Positions 6,140 through 15,783 of a DNA stretch of 27,959 nt are shown in pieces; positions within the stretch are counted from its first letter, which is position 1; every line of letters starts with the position of its first letter. This DNA is from Actinomycetota bacterium. GTDB taxonomy: Bacteria; Actinomycetota; Actinomycetes; Nanopelagicales; Nanopelagicaceae. The notes below the pieces were generated by a model. It searched no databases. It was not told where the DNA came from and saw only the letters and a program-made list of their open reading frames with translations. The stretch covers positions 1 to 27,959 of the forward strand of contig WLNU01000004.1 in NCBI GenBank assembly GCA_009699645.1, written 5' to 3'. The position numbers and the translations under genes were made by a program.

Positions 6140-7474
6140 CTAAGCTGAGCACTTAAATCTCCTTCGGAGGCCATAAATGCCAGCCACTTGGAGGAACAAG
6201 CTCAAAGCCATCTGAGGGACTCTAAATCGGTGATCCCCAATCGTGCCAAGTGAAGTCAGCCAGCCCAGAATCGTAGGTATTCCTGCTAACCAAAAAAGAG
6301 TTCGCTCAACTCCACCATGGAGCCAGAGCCAGAGCAAGCCAGCCCCAATTAGGACCATGCCTCCAAGGAGCCACATCCATGAGATTGTCTTTCCAATCCC
6401 ACCATAAATGAGATTATGCCCGCTTTCACTCTTTGCAATCTCCACTAGCGGAGAAGTCTTAAGCCATGGATTCCGAGCCATCGTTCCATTAGCTATTGGG
6501 CCAAACCAGGGCGACCAATAAAAAAAGGTTTTATTAATCATTAATTTGCTGGTTTTAGCCGGATGCTCGACGTACCACTTTAAAACACAGATTACTACTT
6601 GATTATCGGATATCTCTTGACCTTTCACCTCAGGAAGACATTGAACCGATCCACCAGAGTTGCTATAGCCACCAGTAGCCTTGTCACCAGCTCCAATTCG
6701 CATTGTTACGCCTAGATTAGTTGAAATTGCTGCCTTATTATTTGCAACTATATTTCGGAAAATAAGAATACTGGGAAGCAACATGGCTATAGCCAAAGTC
6801 AATACCACTAATTGCATTCTAAGTTTTTTCCCAGATTTCTTGCAGGACCAGAAAAGTATGAAAGCAACCGCAAATAGCAACATTCTAGGCTGGAAAAAAG
6901 ATGAAACTGATAAAGAAAGAGCAACAATAAAAATGTTCCTTTTTGAGATTTTACTTGATGGAGAAAGCAAATCTCGTATAAGAAAGGCAACTGTAATCAT
7001 TAGTAGAACAGCAACTGGACCTTCGTAACCAACAGTAAGAGTGCTTAACGAAAGAGTTGGATTAAAAGAAATCAAAAAAGATGTAGTAATTGCTAAAGAA
7101 GCAATCTTTGTTCGTTTTAATTCCCGAGTAAAGAGAAAAGTTGCGTATGCAAAAAGTGAACTTTGGATTACTCCGAGGAAATAGACAAACTTAGAAATAC
7201 TCACTGCCGCAAGTGGCCAAATGAAGATTGGGTAACCTGCTGGCCAATAAATTAATTTTCCTTCCTCGGAAAAAAAGCCATCTTTTAGTAACCCATCGAC
7301 GCCTGCTAAGTAATTCTCGCCATCGGCCCCTAGCCAGCCACCAGCTGGAATATTAGCCATCACTATAAATTTAATTATTAAGGCAGTAAACGGAAGAGCG
7401 ATTAGCCAAAACTGTGCACTGCTCAGTTTTTTTTCGTGGGCTCTAGCCACTCTAGCTTTTGAATTCTTACCCAT
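6140..7474 (-). CDS. Polytopic membrane glycosyltransferase (GT-C fold, PMT/ArnT-like)
   Basis: This 444-aa integral membrane protein has a short basic cytoplasmic N-terminus (KARVARAHEKK) and about ten hydrophobic segments. The first extracytoplasmic loop carries GADGENYLAG, with an acidic pair where GT-C enzymes keep their catalytic Asp, and IYWPAGYPIF, similar to the PPGYP motif of the PMT/ArnT/GT39 group. GDHRFRVPQM near the C-terminus resembles the RYRLP motif of the same group. Such enzymes transfer a sugar from a polyprenyl-phosphate donor on the outer face of the membrane; donor and acceptor here are unknown. The start has AAGG about 10 nt upstream. It begins 22 bp after purM and is probably co-transcribed with it, although functionally foreign to purine synthesis. 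Confidence 0.78.
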   Translation of the reverse strand: MGKNSKARVARAHEKKLSSAQFWLIALPFTALIIKFIVMANIPAGGWLGADGENYLAGVDGLLKDGFFSEEGKLIYWPAGYPIFIWPLAAVSISKFVYFLGVIQSSLFAYATFLFTRELKRTKIASLAITTSFLISFNPTLSLSTLTVGYEGPVAVLLMITVAFLIRDLLSPSSKISKRNIFIVALSLSVSSFFQPRMLLFAVAFILFWSCKKSGKKLRMQLVVLTLAIAMLLPSILIFRNIVANNKAAISTNLGVTMRIGAGDKATGGYSNSGGSVQCLPEVKGQEISDNQVVICVLKWYVEHPAKTSKLMINKTFFYWSPWFGPIANGTMARNPWLKTSPLVEIAKSESGHNLIYGGIGKTISWMWLLGGMVLIGAGLLWLWLHGGVERTLFWLAGIPTILGWLTSLGTIGDHRFRVPQMALSLFLQVAGIYGLRRRFKCSA

Positions 7475-7496
7475 GTTGTTTCACCTTATTGTCATA

Positions 7497-8549
7497 TTAC
7501 TTTCTATAAACACCGGTCAAGTATGCCGAGTCTTGTCCTTTTCTAGCCTGAATTACACCAGCTGCCCAGGCTTTCATTCCCCGCGCAGCCAATGAGGCTA
7601 GAGCTAGGTCGGCTGAATCTGCGGCAACGATGGCGACCATGCCGATTCCGGCGTTCCATGTGCGCTCCATATCGGCCTGAGGAACTCCACCGATTCTTGC
7701 CATGTACTCCATCTCAATGGGCAGCGACCAGGTAGAGCGATCGTAAACGGCAGTTAAATTCTCTGGAATAACACGCGCAGTGTTTTGCGCAATACCACCA
7801 CCTGTAATATGGGAAAAACCTCGAAGTGCTCCAGGCATTGATTTAATGAGTGCTAAACAATCAAGGGTGTAAATCTCTGTTGGTGTTAAAAATACTTCAC
7901 CTGAAGTTTTCCCGTATTCGCTCACATGGGCATCAAGGCTAAGTTTCTGCGTCTTAATAATATGTCGTACTAATGAAAAACCATTTGCATGAAAACCACT
8001 CGATGGCATAGCAATTATCACATCGCCTGCTTTAACTAAATGCGCACCAAGTTGTTTGTCAAAATCAACGGCTCCCGTTGCAGCCCCTGCGATATCAAAC
8101 TCATCTTCATCTAATAAACCTGGATGTTCGGCAGTTTCACCACCGATGAGTGCAGTGTTTGCTTTTTCACATCCACGTGCGATTCCTGCAACGATTTGGG
8201 CGATCCGCTCTGGGATTACTTTTCCAACAGCGATGTAATCAGTCATAAATAATGGCTCAGCGCCACAAACAACTAAATCATCGACGACCATTGCAACTAA
8301 ATCTTCACCAATGGTGTCGTACTTACCCATTGCGCGCGCGATCTCAGTCTTGGTGCCAACACCATCGGTCGATGTTGCAAGAAGTGGGCGCTTCATATTT
8401 TTAAGTGCACTTGCATCAAATAACCCGGCGAAGCCACCGATACCGCCCATCGCCTCTGGCCTAGATGCCTTGGCAATTGATGCCTTCATGAGCTCTACCG
8501 CGCGATCTCCTGCATCGATATCAACGCCAGCATCTTTATAGGTACTCAT
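7497..8549 (-). CDS. purM: Phosphoribosylformylglycinamidine cyclo-ligase (AIR synthetase)
   Basis: PurM closes the imidazole ring: FGAM plus ATP gives AIR, step 5 of purine synthesis. The 350-aa product has the expected signatures in order: DIDAGDRAVELMK, the glycine-rich GGIGGFAGLFD, STDGVGTK, the nucleotide and metal loop DDLVVCGAEPLFMTDYIA, IGGETAEHPG, SSGFHANGFSLVR and ITGGGI. Its length is standard. The purF TAA directly abuts this ATG with no gap, so it is probably translated by terminating purF ribosomes; there is no strong Shine-Dalgarno of its own. Confidence 0.97.
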   Translation of the reverse strand: MSTYKDAGVDIDAGDRAVELMKASIAKASRPEAMGGIGGFAGLFDASALKNMKRPLLATSTDGVGTKTEIARAMGKYDTIGEDLVAMVVDDLVVCGAEPLFMTDYIAVGKVIPERIAQIVAGIARGCEKANTALIGGETAEHPGLLDEDEFDIAGAATGAVDFDKQLGAHLVKAGDVIIAMPSSGFHANGFSLVRHIIKTQKLSLDAHVSEYGKTSGEVFLTPTEIYTLDCLALIKSMPGALRGFSHITGGGIAQNTARVIPENLTAVYDRSTWSLPIEMEYMARIGGVPQADMERTWNAGIGMVAIVAADSADLALASLAARGMKAWAAGVIQARKGQDSAYLTGVYRK

Positions 8550-10022
8550 TTAATGACCATGAACTTCCGTGATCTCAAGGCGCATCTTGCCCTCAGACAT
8601 ATCGGCGGGAATGCGGATTGGATAAACGCCTGTGAAGCAGGCAGAACAGAGCTTTTTATCCTCTATCTGCGTGGATTCGATAAGGCCTTCAAGTGAGACA
8701 TAGCCAAGTGAATCAGCGCCAATTGAGCGGCGAATCTCTTCGACTTCAAGTCCGCTAGCGATGAGCTCGGCCCGTGTTGCAAAGTCGATTCCGTAGAAAC
8801 ATGGCCACTTAACTGGTGGTGAGGATATGCGAACATGGATCTCACGCGCACCGGCCTCACGTAACATGCGCACAATTGCGCGTTGAGTGTTGCCGCGCAC
8901 GATTGAATCATCTACGACAACGATGCGCTTGCCCTCGATAATCTCTCTAAGGGGATTGAGTTTTAAGCGGATACCTAGTTGACGAATTGTCTGCGATGGC
9001 TGAATAAATGTACGACCGACATAAGAGTTTTTAACTAAACCTATTCCAAATGGAATACCCGATCCTTTGGCATATCCAATCGCCGCTGGCGTGCCAGACT
9101 CTGGTACAGGTATCACTAAATCTGCTTCAACGGGAGCCTCTTGCGCTAAGCGAACTCCAATGGCAACACGGGTTGCATGAATGCCTTGACCAGCGATTAA
9201 AGTATCTGGACGGGCAAGATATACATATTCAAATAAGCAGCCCTTAGGTTCGGCAACTGCCCACCGTTGTGAACGTACACCGTTTTCATCGATGGCGATA
9301 AACTCTCCAGGCTCAATTTCGCGCACAAATGCCGCACCGACAATATCTAGCGCCGCACTCTCTGAAGCAACTACCCAACCTGTCTCTAACTTTCCGAGAA
9401 CTAACGGGCGCACACCATGACGATCGCGCGCTGCATACAAAGTCTGCTCATCCATAAAGACTAAGGAAAAGGCACCCTCTAGCTGAGGCAGAACGCTTAT
9501 GGCACTTGCCTCAACATTCTTTTCATTTTGCAAAGATATAAGCGCGGTCATGATTTCAGTATCAGTAGTTGCTCCGCGTTCGCGGCCATTAGTTGGCTCT
9601 AGCTTTTGAACAAGTTCAGCGAGTTCTCCAGTGTTAGTCAGATTGCCGTTATGGGCTAAAGCCAGTGTTCCGTACTTAGTTGGACGAAGAGTCGGCTGTG
9701 CATTAACCCAGGTGCTCGAACCCGTTGTGCTGTAGCGGCAGTGGCCGATAGCTAAATCACCGGGCAGAGTTGCAAGATCACTTTCTGTAAATACTTGCGA
9801 GACAAGACCCATATCTTTATAGACAAGGATCCGCTTGCCATCACTTGTTGCAATTCCGGCAGACTCTTGACCACGGTGTTGGAGTGCATACAGACCATAA
9901 AAGGCGAGCTTTGCAACTTCTTCGCCCGGTGCCCATACTCCAAATACTCCACAGGCATCCTGTGGGCCTTTATCGGCATCCAAGATGTTGTGATTTAACA
10001 GTCCATCGGGGCGCCGGCTCAT
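8550..10022 (-). CDS. purF: Amidophosphoribosyltransferase
   Basis: PurF catalyses the committed step: PRPP plus glutamine gives 5-phosphoribosylamine. The 490-aa protein has an N-terminal class II glutaminase domain; the nucleophile is C24 in DACGVFGVW, so a 23-residue propeptide must be removed to expose it, as in the Bacillus-type enzymes. The phosphoribosyltransferase domain shows the PRPP loop VVVDDSIVRGNT. Cysteines at CLFEY, WPCFYG and LCSACF are the ligands of the [4Fe-4S] cluster found in this subtype. Its ATG overlaps the stop of the SCP-like gene (ATGA), and AGGA lies 7 nt upstream. Confidence 0.97.
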   Translation of the reverse strand: MSRRPDGLLNHNILDADKGPQDACGVFGVWAPGEEVAKLAFYGLYALQHRGQESAGIATSDGKRILVYKDMGLVSQVFTESDLATLPGDLAIGHCRYSTTGSSTWVNAQPTLRPTKYGTLALAHNGNLTNTGELAELVQKLEPTNGRERGATTDTEIMTALISLQNEKNVEASAISVLPQLEGAFSLVFMDEQTLYAARDRHGVRPLVLGKLETGWVVASESAALDIVGAAFVREIEPGEFIAIDENGVRSQRWAVAEPKGCLFEYVYLARPDTLIAGQGIHATRVAIGVRLAQEAPVEADLVIPVPESGTPAAIGYAKGSGIPFGIGLVKNSYVGRTFIQPSQTIRQLGIRLKLNPLREIIEGKRIVVVDDSIVRGNTQRAIVRMLREAGAREIHVRISSPPVKWPCFYGIDFATRAELIASGLEVEEIRRSIGADSLGYVSLEGLIESTQIEDKKLCSACFTGVYPIRIPADMSEGKMRLEITEVHGH

Positions 10023-10321
10023 GCAGTAATCCTAAGCGGTAGGTACTGACTTAAATCTGCACGTACGCCTGAAGCACGTATCGCGCCGCTATGGAGCGCA
10101 TCGGCCCAGGAGACCTCACCGTTAGCTAGGGCTAACCAGGTGTGTGCATCCATCTCAATAACATTTGCGGGAGTACCGCGTGTATGTGTTGGGCCATCAC
10201 CACACTGCACGGCGGCATACGGTGGAACACGGACTTCAATCGCACGCCCCGGTGCCTTAGTTGTCAATAGCTCTAACGTCTGCTTAACATCTTCTAGAAT
10301 CTGTTGATCTCTCATAAACAT
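10019..10321 (-). CDS. SCP-like (sterol-carrier-protein-like) small protein between purL and purF
   Basis: The 100-aa product resembles the bacterial SCP-ortholog family. The conserved core is VIEMDAHTWLALANGEVSW, then ADALHSGAIRASGVRADLSQ, the helix pattern of this fold. The same position between purL and purF is held by a similar protein in other actinobacteria (I recall Rv0807 in M. tuberculosis). The function is unknown; the fold suggests binding of a small hydrophobic ligand. The ATG at 10319-10321 shares its A with the purL TGA (TGATG), which favours coupled translation; a second ATG at 10313-10315 is possible. No clear ribosome-binding site is seen. Confidence 0.85.
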   Translation of the reverse strand: MFMRDQQILEDVKQTLELLTTKAPGRAIEVRVPPYAAVQCGDGPTHTRGTPANVIEMDAHTWLALANGEVSWADALHSGAIRASGVRADLSQYLPLRITA

Positions 10322-12552
10322 CAACCGAATAACTCTGGAAAAGTAGATGTATGTGCGGTTCGAAGCTCATCTAACTTAATTACGCAACCATTAATCGTTA
10401 AGGAATCTCCGCCTGTTTTACCCATCTTAGCTAGCGTGATTGCAAAGTTTTTTGAGAGTGCACTTAATGCATCACTCTTACTCTGATCTACCGCTACGAC
10501 CACTCGCCCTGGTGACTCACTCAGGAGTGCAACTCCTACATTTTCCAATGTGATATCGGCTCCAACTGAGTGACGCAGAACCATCTCAGTTAATCCAGCT
10601 GATAATCCACCATGACTTAAATCGTGCGCGGCGATAAAGAGCTTGGCCTCATGTCCTGCCAGAAGTAGCTCAATAAGGCGCATTTCACGGGCTAAATCAG
10701 CGGTCGGAGATTGACCAACGCGCTCTCCATGCAAGAAGGCCCACTCACTACCCGCTAAATCTTCGTATGTATCTCCAAGTAGATAGAGATCTAATCCTGC
10801 CACATTAAAGCTCATCGGTGTACGAGTACGAACATCTTGAATGACACCTAACACTCCGATTACTGGAGTTGGCAAGATAGCAACGGCGCCAGTTTGATTA
10901 TAGAAAGAGACGTTGCCACCAGTAACTGGAAGACCCATCTCTAAGCATCCATCAGCTAAACCACGCACTGATTCAGCGAACTGCCACATCACACCAGGAT
11001 CCTCCGGTGAACCAAAGTTAAGACAGTTAGTGACAGCTAATGGGCGCGCACCCGCCGTTGCAATATTTCGTGCCGCCTCAGCCAATGCTAACTTGGCACC
11101 TTGATAGGGATTTAAGTACGACCAGTTTGCATTAGCATCGGTAGAGATTGCAACACCAAGATGTGTTATCTCATCGATGCGTACCATTCCAGAATCATCG
11201 GGCTGAGATTGAATCGTATTTCCCTGCACGTACTTGTCATACTGTGAAGTCACCCAAGATTTATCTGCCAGATTGGGGGCGCCAGCTAGTTTCAACACAG
11301 CGGCTTTAATCTCGCTGGAGGTTGTTGGGATAGGCACATTTACTTTTTGTGAATTTACTTCATCAATATATGAGGGTTGTGCCATTGGACGGTTATAGAC
11401 CGGACCTTCATGAGCCACGGTGCGCGGTGGAACATTAACGATTACTTCACCATTCCACGTAATCTCTAAGCGATCGCCATCGGTGACTTCGCCAATGGCT
11501 GTGACTGTGACATCCCACTTTTTGCAGATCTCTAAAAAGCGTGGAAGCTTGTGGGGTTCAACTATTGCGCACATACGCTCTTGTGACTCTGACATCAAAA
11601 TCTCTTCAGGAGAAAGTGATGGATCGCGCAGCGGAACCTTATCCAGGGCTACTTTCATACCCCCTGAACCACCCGAGGCCAGCTCGCTGGTTGCACACGA
11701 TAAGCCAGCTCCACCAAGATCTTGGATGCCAACAACTAAATCTTCTGCAAAGATTTCAAGTGAACACTCGATGAGAATCTTTTCTACGAATGGATCACCG
11801 ACTTGCACACTCGGACGTTTAGTAGATCCTCCAGCACCGAATGTTTCAGAGGCCAGTACTGATACTCCACCAATACCATCGCCACCTGTTTTAGCACCGA
11901 AGAGGACAACTAGGTTGCCAGCTCCTGCCGCCTTTGCCAACTTAATATCGCTATGTTTCATTACGCCAATACAGAGAGCATTTACTAAGGGATTGCCTGC
12001 ATATGTCTCATCAAAAACAACCTCGCCACCGATATTTGGTAGACCTAAACAGTTTCCATAACCACCTATACCGGCAACTATCCCGGGCAATACTCGTCGT
12101 GTATCCGGTGCATCAGCTGGACCAAAGCGAAGTGGATCCATGACTGCAATTGGTCTGGCACCCATCGTTAAAATATCGCGAACGATTCCACCGATACCAG
12201 TTGCTGCTCCTTGATATGGTTCAACGAAAGATGGGTGATTATGTGATTCAATCTTGAAAGTAACTGCATATCCCTGCCCGACATCTACAACACCAGCGTT
12301 CTCACCGATTCCGACTAAGAGGGCATCGGATTTCGGTGCTTTTTCTCCAAAGAGTTTCAAATGCACTTTAGAGGATTTATAGGAACAGTGCTCTGACCAC
12401 ATCACCGAATACATAGCTAACTCAGATGATGTGGGACGCCGACCCAAGATCTCTTTGATACGTTCATACTCATCGGCTTTTAATCCAAGCTCGGCAAATG
12501 GTTGTTTATTATCTGGGGTCACCTGTGCAATTGCTACGGTATCTAATGACAT
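10321..12552 (-). CDS. purL: Phosphoribosylformylglycinamidine synthase subunit PurL (small type)
   Basis: PurL is the synthetase subunit of the three-part FGAM synthase (PurL, PurQ, PurS), converting FGAR, ATP and glutamine-derived ammonia to FGAM. At 743 aa and without a glutaminase domain it is the small form, which agrees with separate purQ and purS upstream. Visible signatures include [13 protein letters not shown] near the N-terminus, [42 protein letters not shown] and [11 protein letters not shown]; the two tandem AIR-synthase-like halves are apparent. The ATG overlaps the purQ stop by one base (TAATG). Confidence 0.98.
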   Translation of the reverse strand: MSLDTVAIAQVTPDNKQPFAELGLKADEYERIKEILGRRPTSSELAMYSVMWSEHCSYKSSKVHLKLFGEKAPKSDALLVGIGENAGVVDVGQGYAVTFKIESHNHPSFVEPYQGAATGIGGIVRDILTMGARPIAVMDPLRFGPADAPDTRRVLPGIVAGIGGYGNCLGLPNIGGEVVFDETYAGNPLVNALCIGVMKHSDIKLAKAAGAGNLVVLFGAKTGGDGIGGVSVLASETFGAGGSTKRPSVQVGDPFVEKILIECSLEIFAEDLVVGIQDLGGAGLSCATSELASGGSGGMKVALDKVPLRDPSLSPEEILMSESQERMCAIVEPHKLPRFLEICKKWDVTVTAIGEVTDGDRLEITWNGEVIVNVPPRTVAHEGPVYNRPMAQPSYIDEVNSQKVNVPIPTTSSEIKAAVLKLAGAPNLADKSWVTSQYDKYVQGNTIQSQPDDSGMVRIDEITHLGVAISTDANANWSYLNPYQGAKLALAEAARNIATAGARPLAVTNCLNFGSPEDPGVMWQFAESVRGLADGCLEMGLPVTGGNVSFYNQTGAVAILPTPVIGVLGVIQDVRTRTPMSFNVAGLDLYLLGDTYEDLAGSEWAFLHGERVGQSPTADLAREMRLIELLLAGHEAKLFIAAHDLSHGGLSAGLTEMVLRHSVGADITLENVGVALLSESPGRVVVAVDQSKSDALSALSKNFAITLAKMGKTGGDSLTINGCVIKLDELRTAHTSTFPELFG

Positions 12553-13220
12553 TACTTGACCATCGCATTTAAAATCGATGTGAAGAATCCAAGGCCTTGA
12601 GCCGTTGGCCCAGTAAGTGGATCAATAGCGTGCTCTGGGTGGGGCATAAGGCCAACTACATTTCCACGCTCATTTGTTATCCCAGCGATTAAATTGCGGG
12701 AGCCGTTGGGATTTTCACCAACGTATCGAGCAATTACGCGACCATTATCTTCTAAAAGGGCGAGTGTTTTATCATCACATTGAAAAGAGCCTTCGCCATT
12801 CTTAAGTGGAATTGTTATCTTTTCTCCAGCAGCAAACGATGACGTCCAAGAAGTAGTGTTATTAACTATCTCAATCTCTTGATCGCGACATAAAAAATGC
12901 AGGTCAGAGTTACGTGTTAGAGCCCCAGGCAATAGATGTGATTCACAGAGAACTTGAAAGCCATTACAGATTCCAAGAACCGGCATACCTTTACCTGCAG
13001 CCTCAATAACTAATTTCATTACAGGGGCAAAGCGAGAGATGGCTCCACACCGCAAATAATCTCCATATGAAAAGCCGCCAGGCAAGATAACGGCATCTAC
13101 GTTTTTAAGATCCGCGTCGCCATGCCATAGAGCAACGGCAGTAGCACCACCGACGTTTACTGCTCTTGCGGCATCGCGATCATCTAATGTTCCAGGAAAA
13201 GTTATGACTCCAACGCGCAT
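12552..13220 (-). CDS. purQ: FGAM synthase glutaminase subunit PurQ
   Basis: This 222-aa class I glutamine amidotransferase feeds ammonia to PurL. It shows an N-terminal [18 protein letters not shown], the oxyanion loop [15 protein letters not shown], the nucleophile Cys in GICNGFQVL and the His/Glu pair in GLMPHPEHA, so the triad is complete. The start overlaps the purS stop (TAATG), with GAGAAG a few bases upstream. Confidence 0.98.
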   Translation of the reverse strand: MRVGVITFPGTLDDRDAARAVNVGGATAVALWHGDADLKNVDAVILPGGFSYGDYLRCGAISRFAPVMKLVIEAAGKGMPVLGICNGFQVLCESHLLPGALTRNSDLHFLCRDQEIEIVNNTTSWTSSFAAGEKITIPLKNGEGSFQCDDKTLALLEDNGRVIARYVGENPNGSRNLIAGITNERGNVVGLMPHPEHAIDPLTGPTAQGLGFFTSILNAMVK

Positions 13221-13465
13221 TACTTCTCGACTCTTACACTATAAGTTTCAATAACTGGATTAGATAACAGTACCTCTGCCACTTTTTCTACTTCAGCTAA
13301 CTGCGCAGCCGTTGGCTCACCATCAACCACAATTTCAAAACGCTTTCCTTGACGCACCGATGTCGCGAAGGTAAATCCAAGGCGTGGTAGGGCAGATGCA
13401 ACGGCATTTCCTTGTGGGTCGAGAATCTCTGGCTTTAACATCACATCAACCACGATTGTTGCCAT
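13220..13465 (-). CDS. purS: FGAM synthase subunit PurS
   Basis: The 81-aa product is the small structural subunit that bridges PurL and PurQ. Typical features are [18 protein letters not shown] and LPRLGF, then VRQGKRFEI and a C-terminal [22 protein letters not shown] lies 9 nt before the ATG. It starts 18 bp after purC, the largest gap inside this part of the purine cluster, so ribosomes probably initiate afresh here. Confidence 0.96.
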   Translation of the reverse strand: MATIVVDVMLKPEILDPQGNAVASALPRLGFTFATSVRQGKRFEIVVDGEPTAAQLAEVEKVAEVLLSNPVIETYSVRVEK

Positions 13466-13483
13466 TGTCGTATTCTCCCTTGT

Positions 13484-14365
13484 TTAGAAAACGCTGCCAG
13501 TTAAATGAAAAAACGCCTCTCTATATCGACGCGCTGTCTTCTCTACGATCTCTGCCGGTAGTTCAGGTGGAGGGCTATTTCTATCCCATCCACTTGAAAC
13601 GAGGTAATCACGTAAAAACTGCTTATCGTAGGATGCCTGTGCTCCCCCGGGTGCCCAGGTCGATAGCTCCCAAAACCTAGATGAATCAGGGGTTAGAGCC
13701 TCATCACCTAAGAGGATCTCTCCAGAGGCGCTGCGGCCAAATTCAAACTTAGTATCGGCAAGAATAATTCCTCGGCTACTCGCAAAATCGGCGGCAGTCT
13801 CATACAACGTAATAGTTAACTCCTTTAATTCTTGAGCATCACCTGCGCCAATAATCTTTGCGGCAGTTTCGAAATCTATATTGATATCGTGATCGCCAAT
13901 CTCTGCCTTAGTCGCTGGTGTGAATATTGTTGTGGGTAGCTTTGAGCCATCAAGTATTCCAGCAGGTAAAGGCTGCCCGCAAACTGCGCCGCTATTTTGA
14001 TACTCACTCCAGCCGCTACCAGTTAAATATCCACGGGCTACACATTCGATTGCAAACATTTCTAGTGGCTGAACAATTATCGCCCGATCGGCAACTATAT
14101 CTGGAACATCTGTAGAGATAATATGGTTTGGAACAATATCTGCTAGGAGTTCAAACCAGAAAAGTGAGAGTTGTGTAAGAACTGCACCTTTGTCTGGAAT
14201 CGTTGTTGGCATTACCCAGTCATAGGCAGATACACGATCAGATGCGACCAATAAAATCTCATTACTATCGTTGCTATATAAATCACGGACTTTTCCGGTG
14301 CGCACATGTCTCCACCCAGGTATCGCAGGCACTGGCGGTGGGCCAGCTAGGCCAAAGCCGCTCAC
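13484..14365 (-). CDS. purC: SAICAR synthetase
   Basis: PurC condenses CAIR with aspartate using ATP to form SAICAR. The 293-aa sequence shows GKVRDLY near the N-terminus, ILLVASDRVSAYDWVMPTTIPDKG, ECVARGYLTGSGWSEY, the ELTITLYE helix and the ADTKFEFG motif, followed by GDEALTPDSSRFW; all are characteristic. It begins with GTG at 14363-14365, which overlaps the purB stop as GTGA. The length is typical of the longer actinobacterial form. Confidence 0.97.
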   Translation of the reverse strand: MSGFGLAGPPPVPAIPGWRHVRTGKVRDLYSNDSNEILLVASDRVSAYDWVMPTTIPDKGAVLTQLSLFWFELLADIVPNHIISTDVPDIVADRAIIVQPLEMFAIECVARGYLTGSGWSEYQNSGAVCGQPLPAGILDGSKLPTTIFTPATKAEIGDHDINIDFETAAKIIGAGDAQELKELTITLYETAADFASSRGIILADTKFEFGRSASGEILLGDEALTPDSSRFWELSTWAPGGAQASYDKQFLRDYLVSSGWDRNSPPPELPAEIVEKTARRYREAFFHLTGSVF

Positions 14366-15783
14366 CGAATAGAGCCGGGCTTGTACTGCACTGCTGCAGG
14401 GTGCACGGATGTAATCGCACCGATGCGATTAACAACTCGAGCAACTTGTTGGCGAGCATCGCCAGTAAATTCAAGTGGTGTGCTAATTAATAAATCTAGC
14501 GCGCCGCGATCTAAGGGTAGGCGCACATCGTTAGCTAAATCATTAAGTAGAGAGTTACCTTTGCCCTCGCGCATAGCCAATGCCGCCTTAACTGCATGCT
14601 CCTTAATTACTTCGTGAGCAGCCTCCCGACCGACACCAGCCTTTATTGCCGCCATCAAAATCTTTGTAGTTGCTAGAAAGGGTAGATAACGCTCTAGCTC
14701 GGCTGCAATTACTGCAGGAAATGCCCCAAACTCATCGAGAACAGTCAATATCGTCTCAAGTAGACCATCGATAGCGTAAAAAGCATCTGGCAGTGCAACA
14801 CGTCTAACAACGCTGCATGAAACATCGCCTTCGTTCCATTGATCGCCAGCGAGCTCGCTGACCATCGATGCATACCCGCGTAGAACTACAGCTAAACCAT
14901 TGACGCGCTCGCATGAACGGGTATTCATCTTGTGCGGCATCGCGCTACTACCAACTTGGCCAGCTTTAAAGCCCTCAGTTACTAACTCTGCACCGGCCAT
15001 TAAGCGAATCGATGTTGCTAGTGATGATGGCGCCGCTGCAATTTGTACAAGTGTTGTAACAACATCGTAATCAAATGAGCGTGGATAGATCTGTCCAGTT
15101 GAATCTAGAACATTAGTAAAACCTAACTCTTTAGCGATCTCGCTTTCAAGGTGTGCATGTGCATCAGATGAGCCAAGCAAATCAATTGAATCCTGAGCCG
15201 TACCAACTGGGCCTTTAATGCCGCGCATTGGAAAGCGGGCCAGTAATGCGCTTAAACGTTCATATGCAAAGAGGAGCTCTTCGGCCGTTGATGCAAAGCG
15301 TTTACCAAGAGTTGTAATTTGTGCAGGTGCATTATGGGATCGTCCTGCGATTGGTTGGTCGGCATACTGGGTTGCTCGTTCGGCAAGTCGTGCGAGCAGT
15401 GTTACCACCTTGTCATGAACAATCTCTAACCCATTGCGAATCTGTAGTGCTTCAATGTTTTCAGTTACGTCACGGCTTGTCATACCGGCGTGTATAGCTT
15501 CGTGACCCGCTAGGGCATTGAACTCTTCGATACGTGCTTTAACATCATGACGTGTCTGTTTTTCACGGGCATCAATCGATGCTAGATCCACTCGCGTAAT
15601 TACGCTCTCGTAGGCTGTAATTACATCGGGAGAAATTTCATGACCGAGTGCCGACTGCGCCCGCATTACCGCGATCCATAGTCTGCGCTCTGCAACTATC
15701 TTGGCCTCTGGCGCAAAAATTTCGCGAATCGCAACAGATGCATACCTATCGGCTATGAGGCTCACTGATGAATTATCGGCCAT
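14362..15783 (-). CDS. purB: Adenylosuccinate lyase
   Basis: PurB releases fumarate twice in the pathway: SAICAR to AICAR, and adenylosuccinate to AMP. The 473-aa protein has the fumarase/aspartase superfamily signature GSSAMPHKMNTRSCERV, the active-site loop TSRDVTENI with a preceding HEAIHAG, and the SHNAPAQITTLGKR region. Its size is close to other actinobacterial PurB proteins. The ATG directly abuts the purD TAA, with AGAAGGG 7 nt upstream inside purD. Confidence 0.97.
   Translation of the reverse strand: MADNSSVSLIADRYASVAIREIFAPEAKIVAERRLWIAVMRAQSALGHEISPDVITAYESVITRVDLASIDAREKQTRHDVKARIEEFNALAGHEAIHAGMTSRDVTENIEALQIRNGLEIVHDKVVTLLARLAERATQYADQPIAGRSHNAPAQITTLGKRFASTAEELLFAYERLSALLARFPMRGIKGPVGTAQDSIDLLGSSDAHAHLESEIAKELGFTNVLDSTGQIYPRSFDYDVVTTLVQIAAAPSSLATSIRLMAGAELVTEGFKAGQVGSSAMPHKMNTRSCERVNGLAVVLRGYASMVSELAGDQWNEGDVSCSVVRRVALPDAFYAIDGLLETILTVLDEFGAFPAVIAAELERYLPFLATTKILMAAIKAGVGREAAHEVIKEHAVKAALAMREGKGNSLLNDLANDVRLPLDRGALDLLISTPLEFTGDARQQVARVVNRIGAITSVHPAAVQYKPGSIR

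Noticed and set aside
11420..12061. 213-codon open frame on the plus strand opposite purL
   Set aside because: It is antisense to an unambiguous purL, its translation is low-complexity Ser/Pro/Thr-rich and matches no family; such frames are common opposite long genes.
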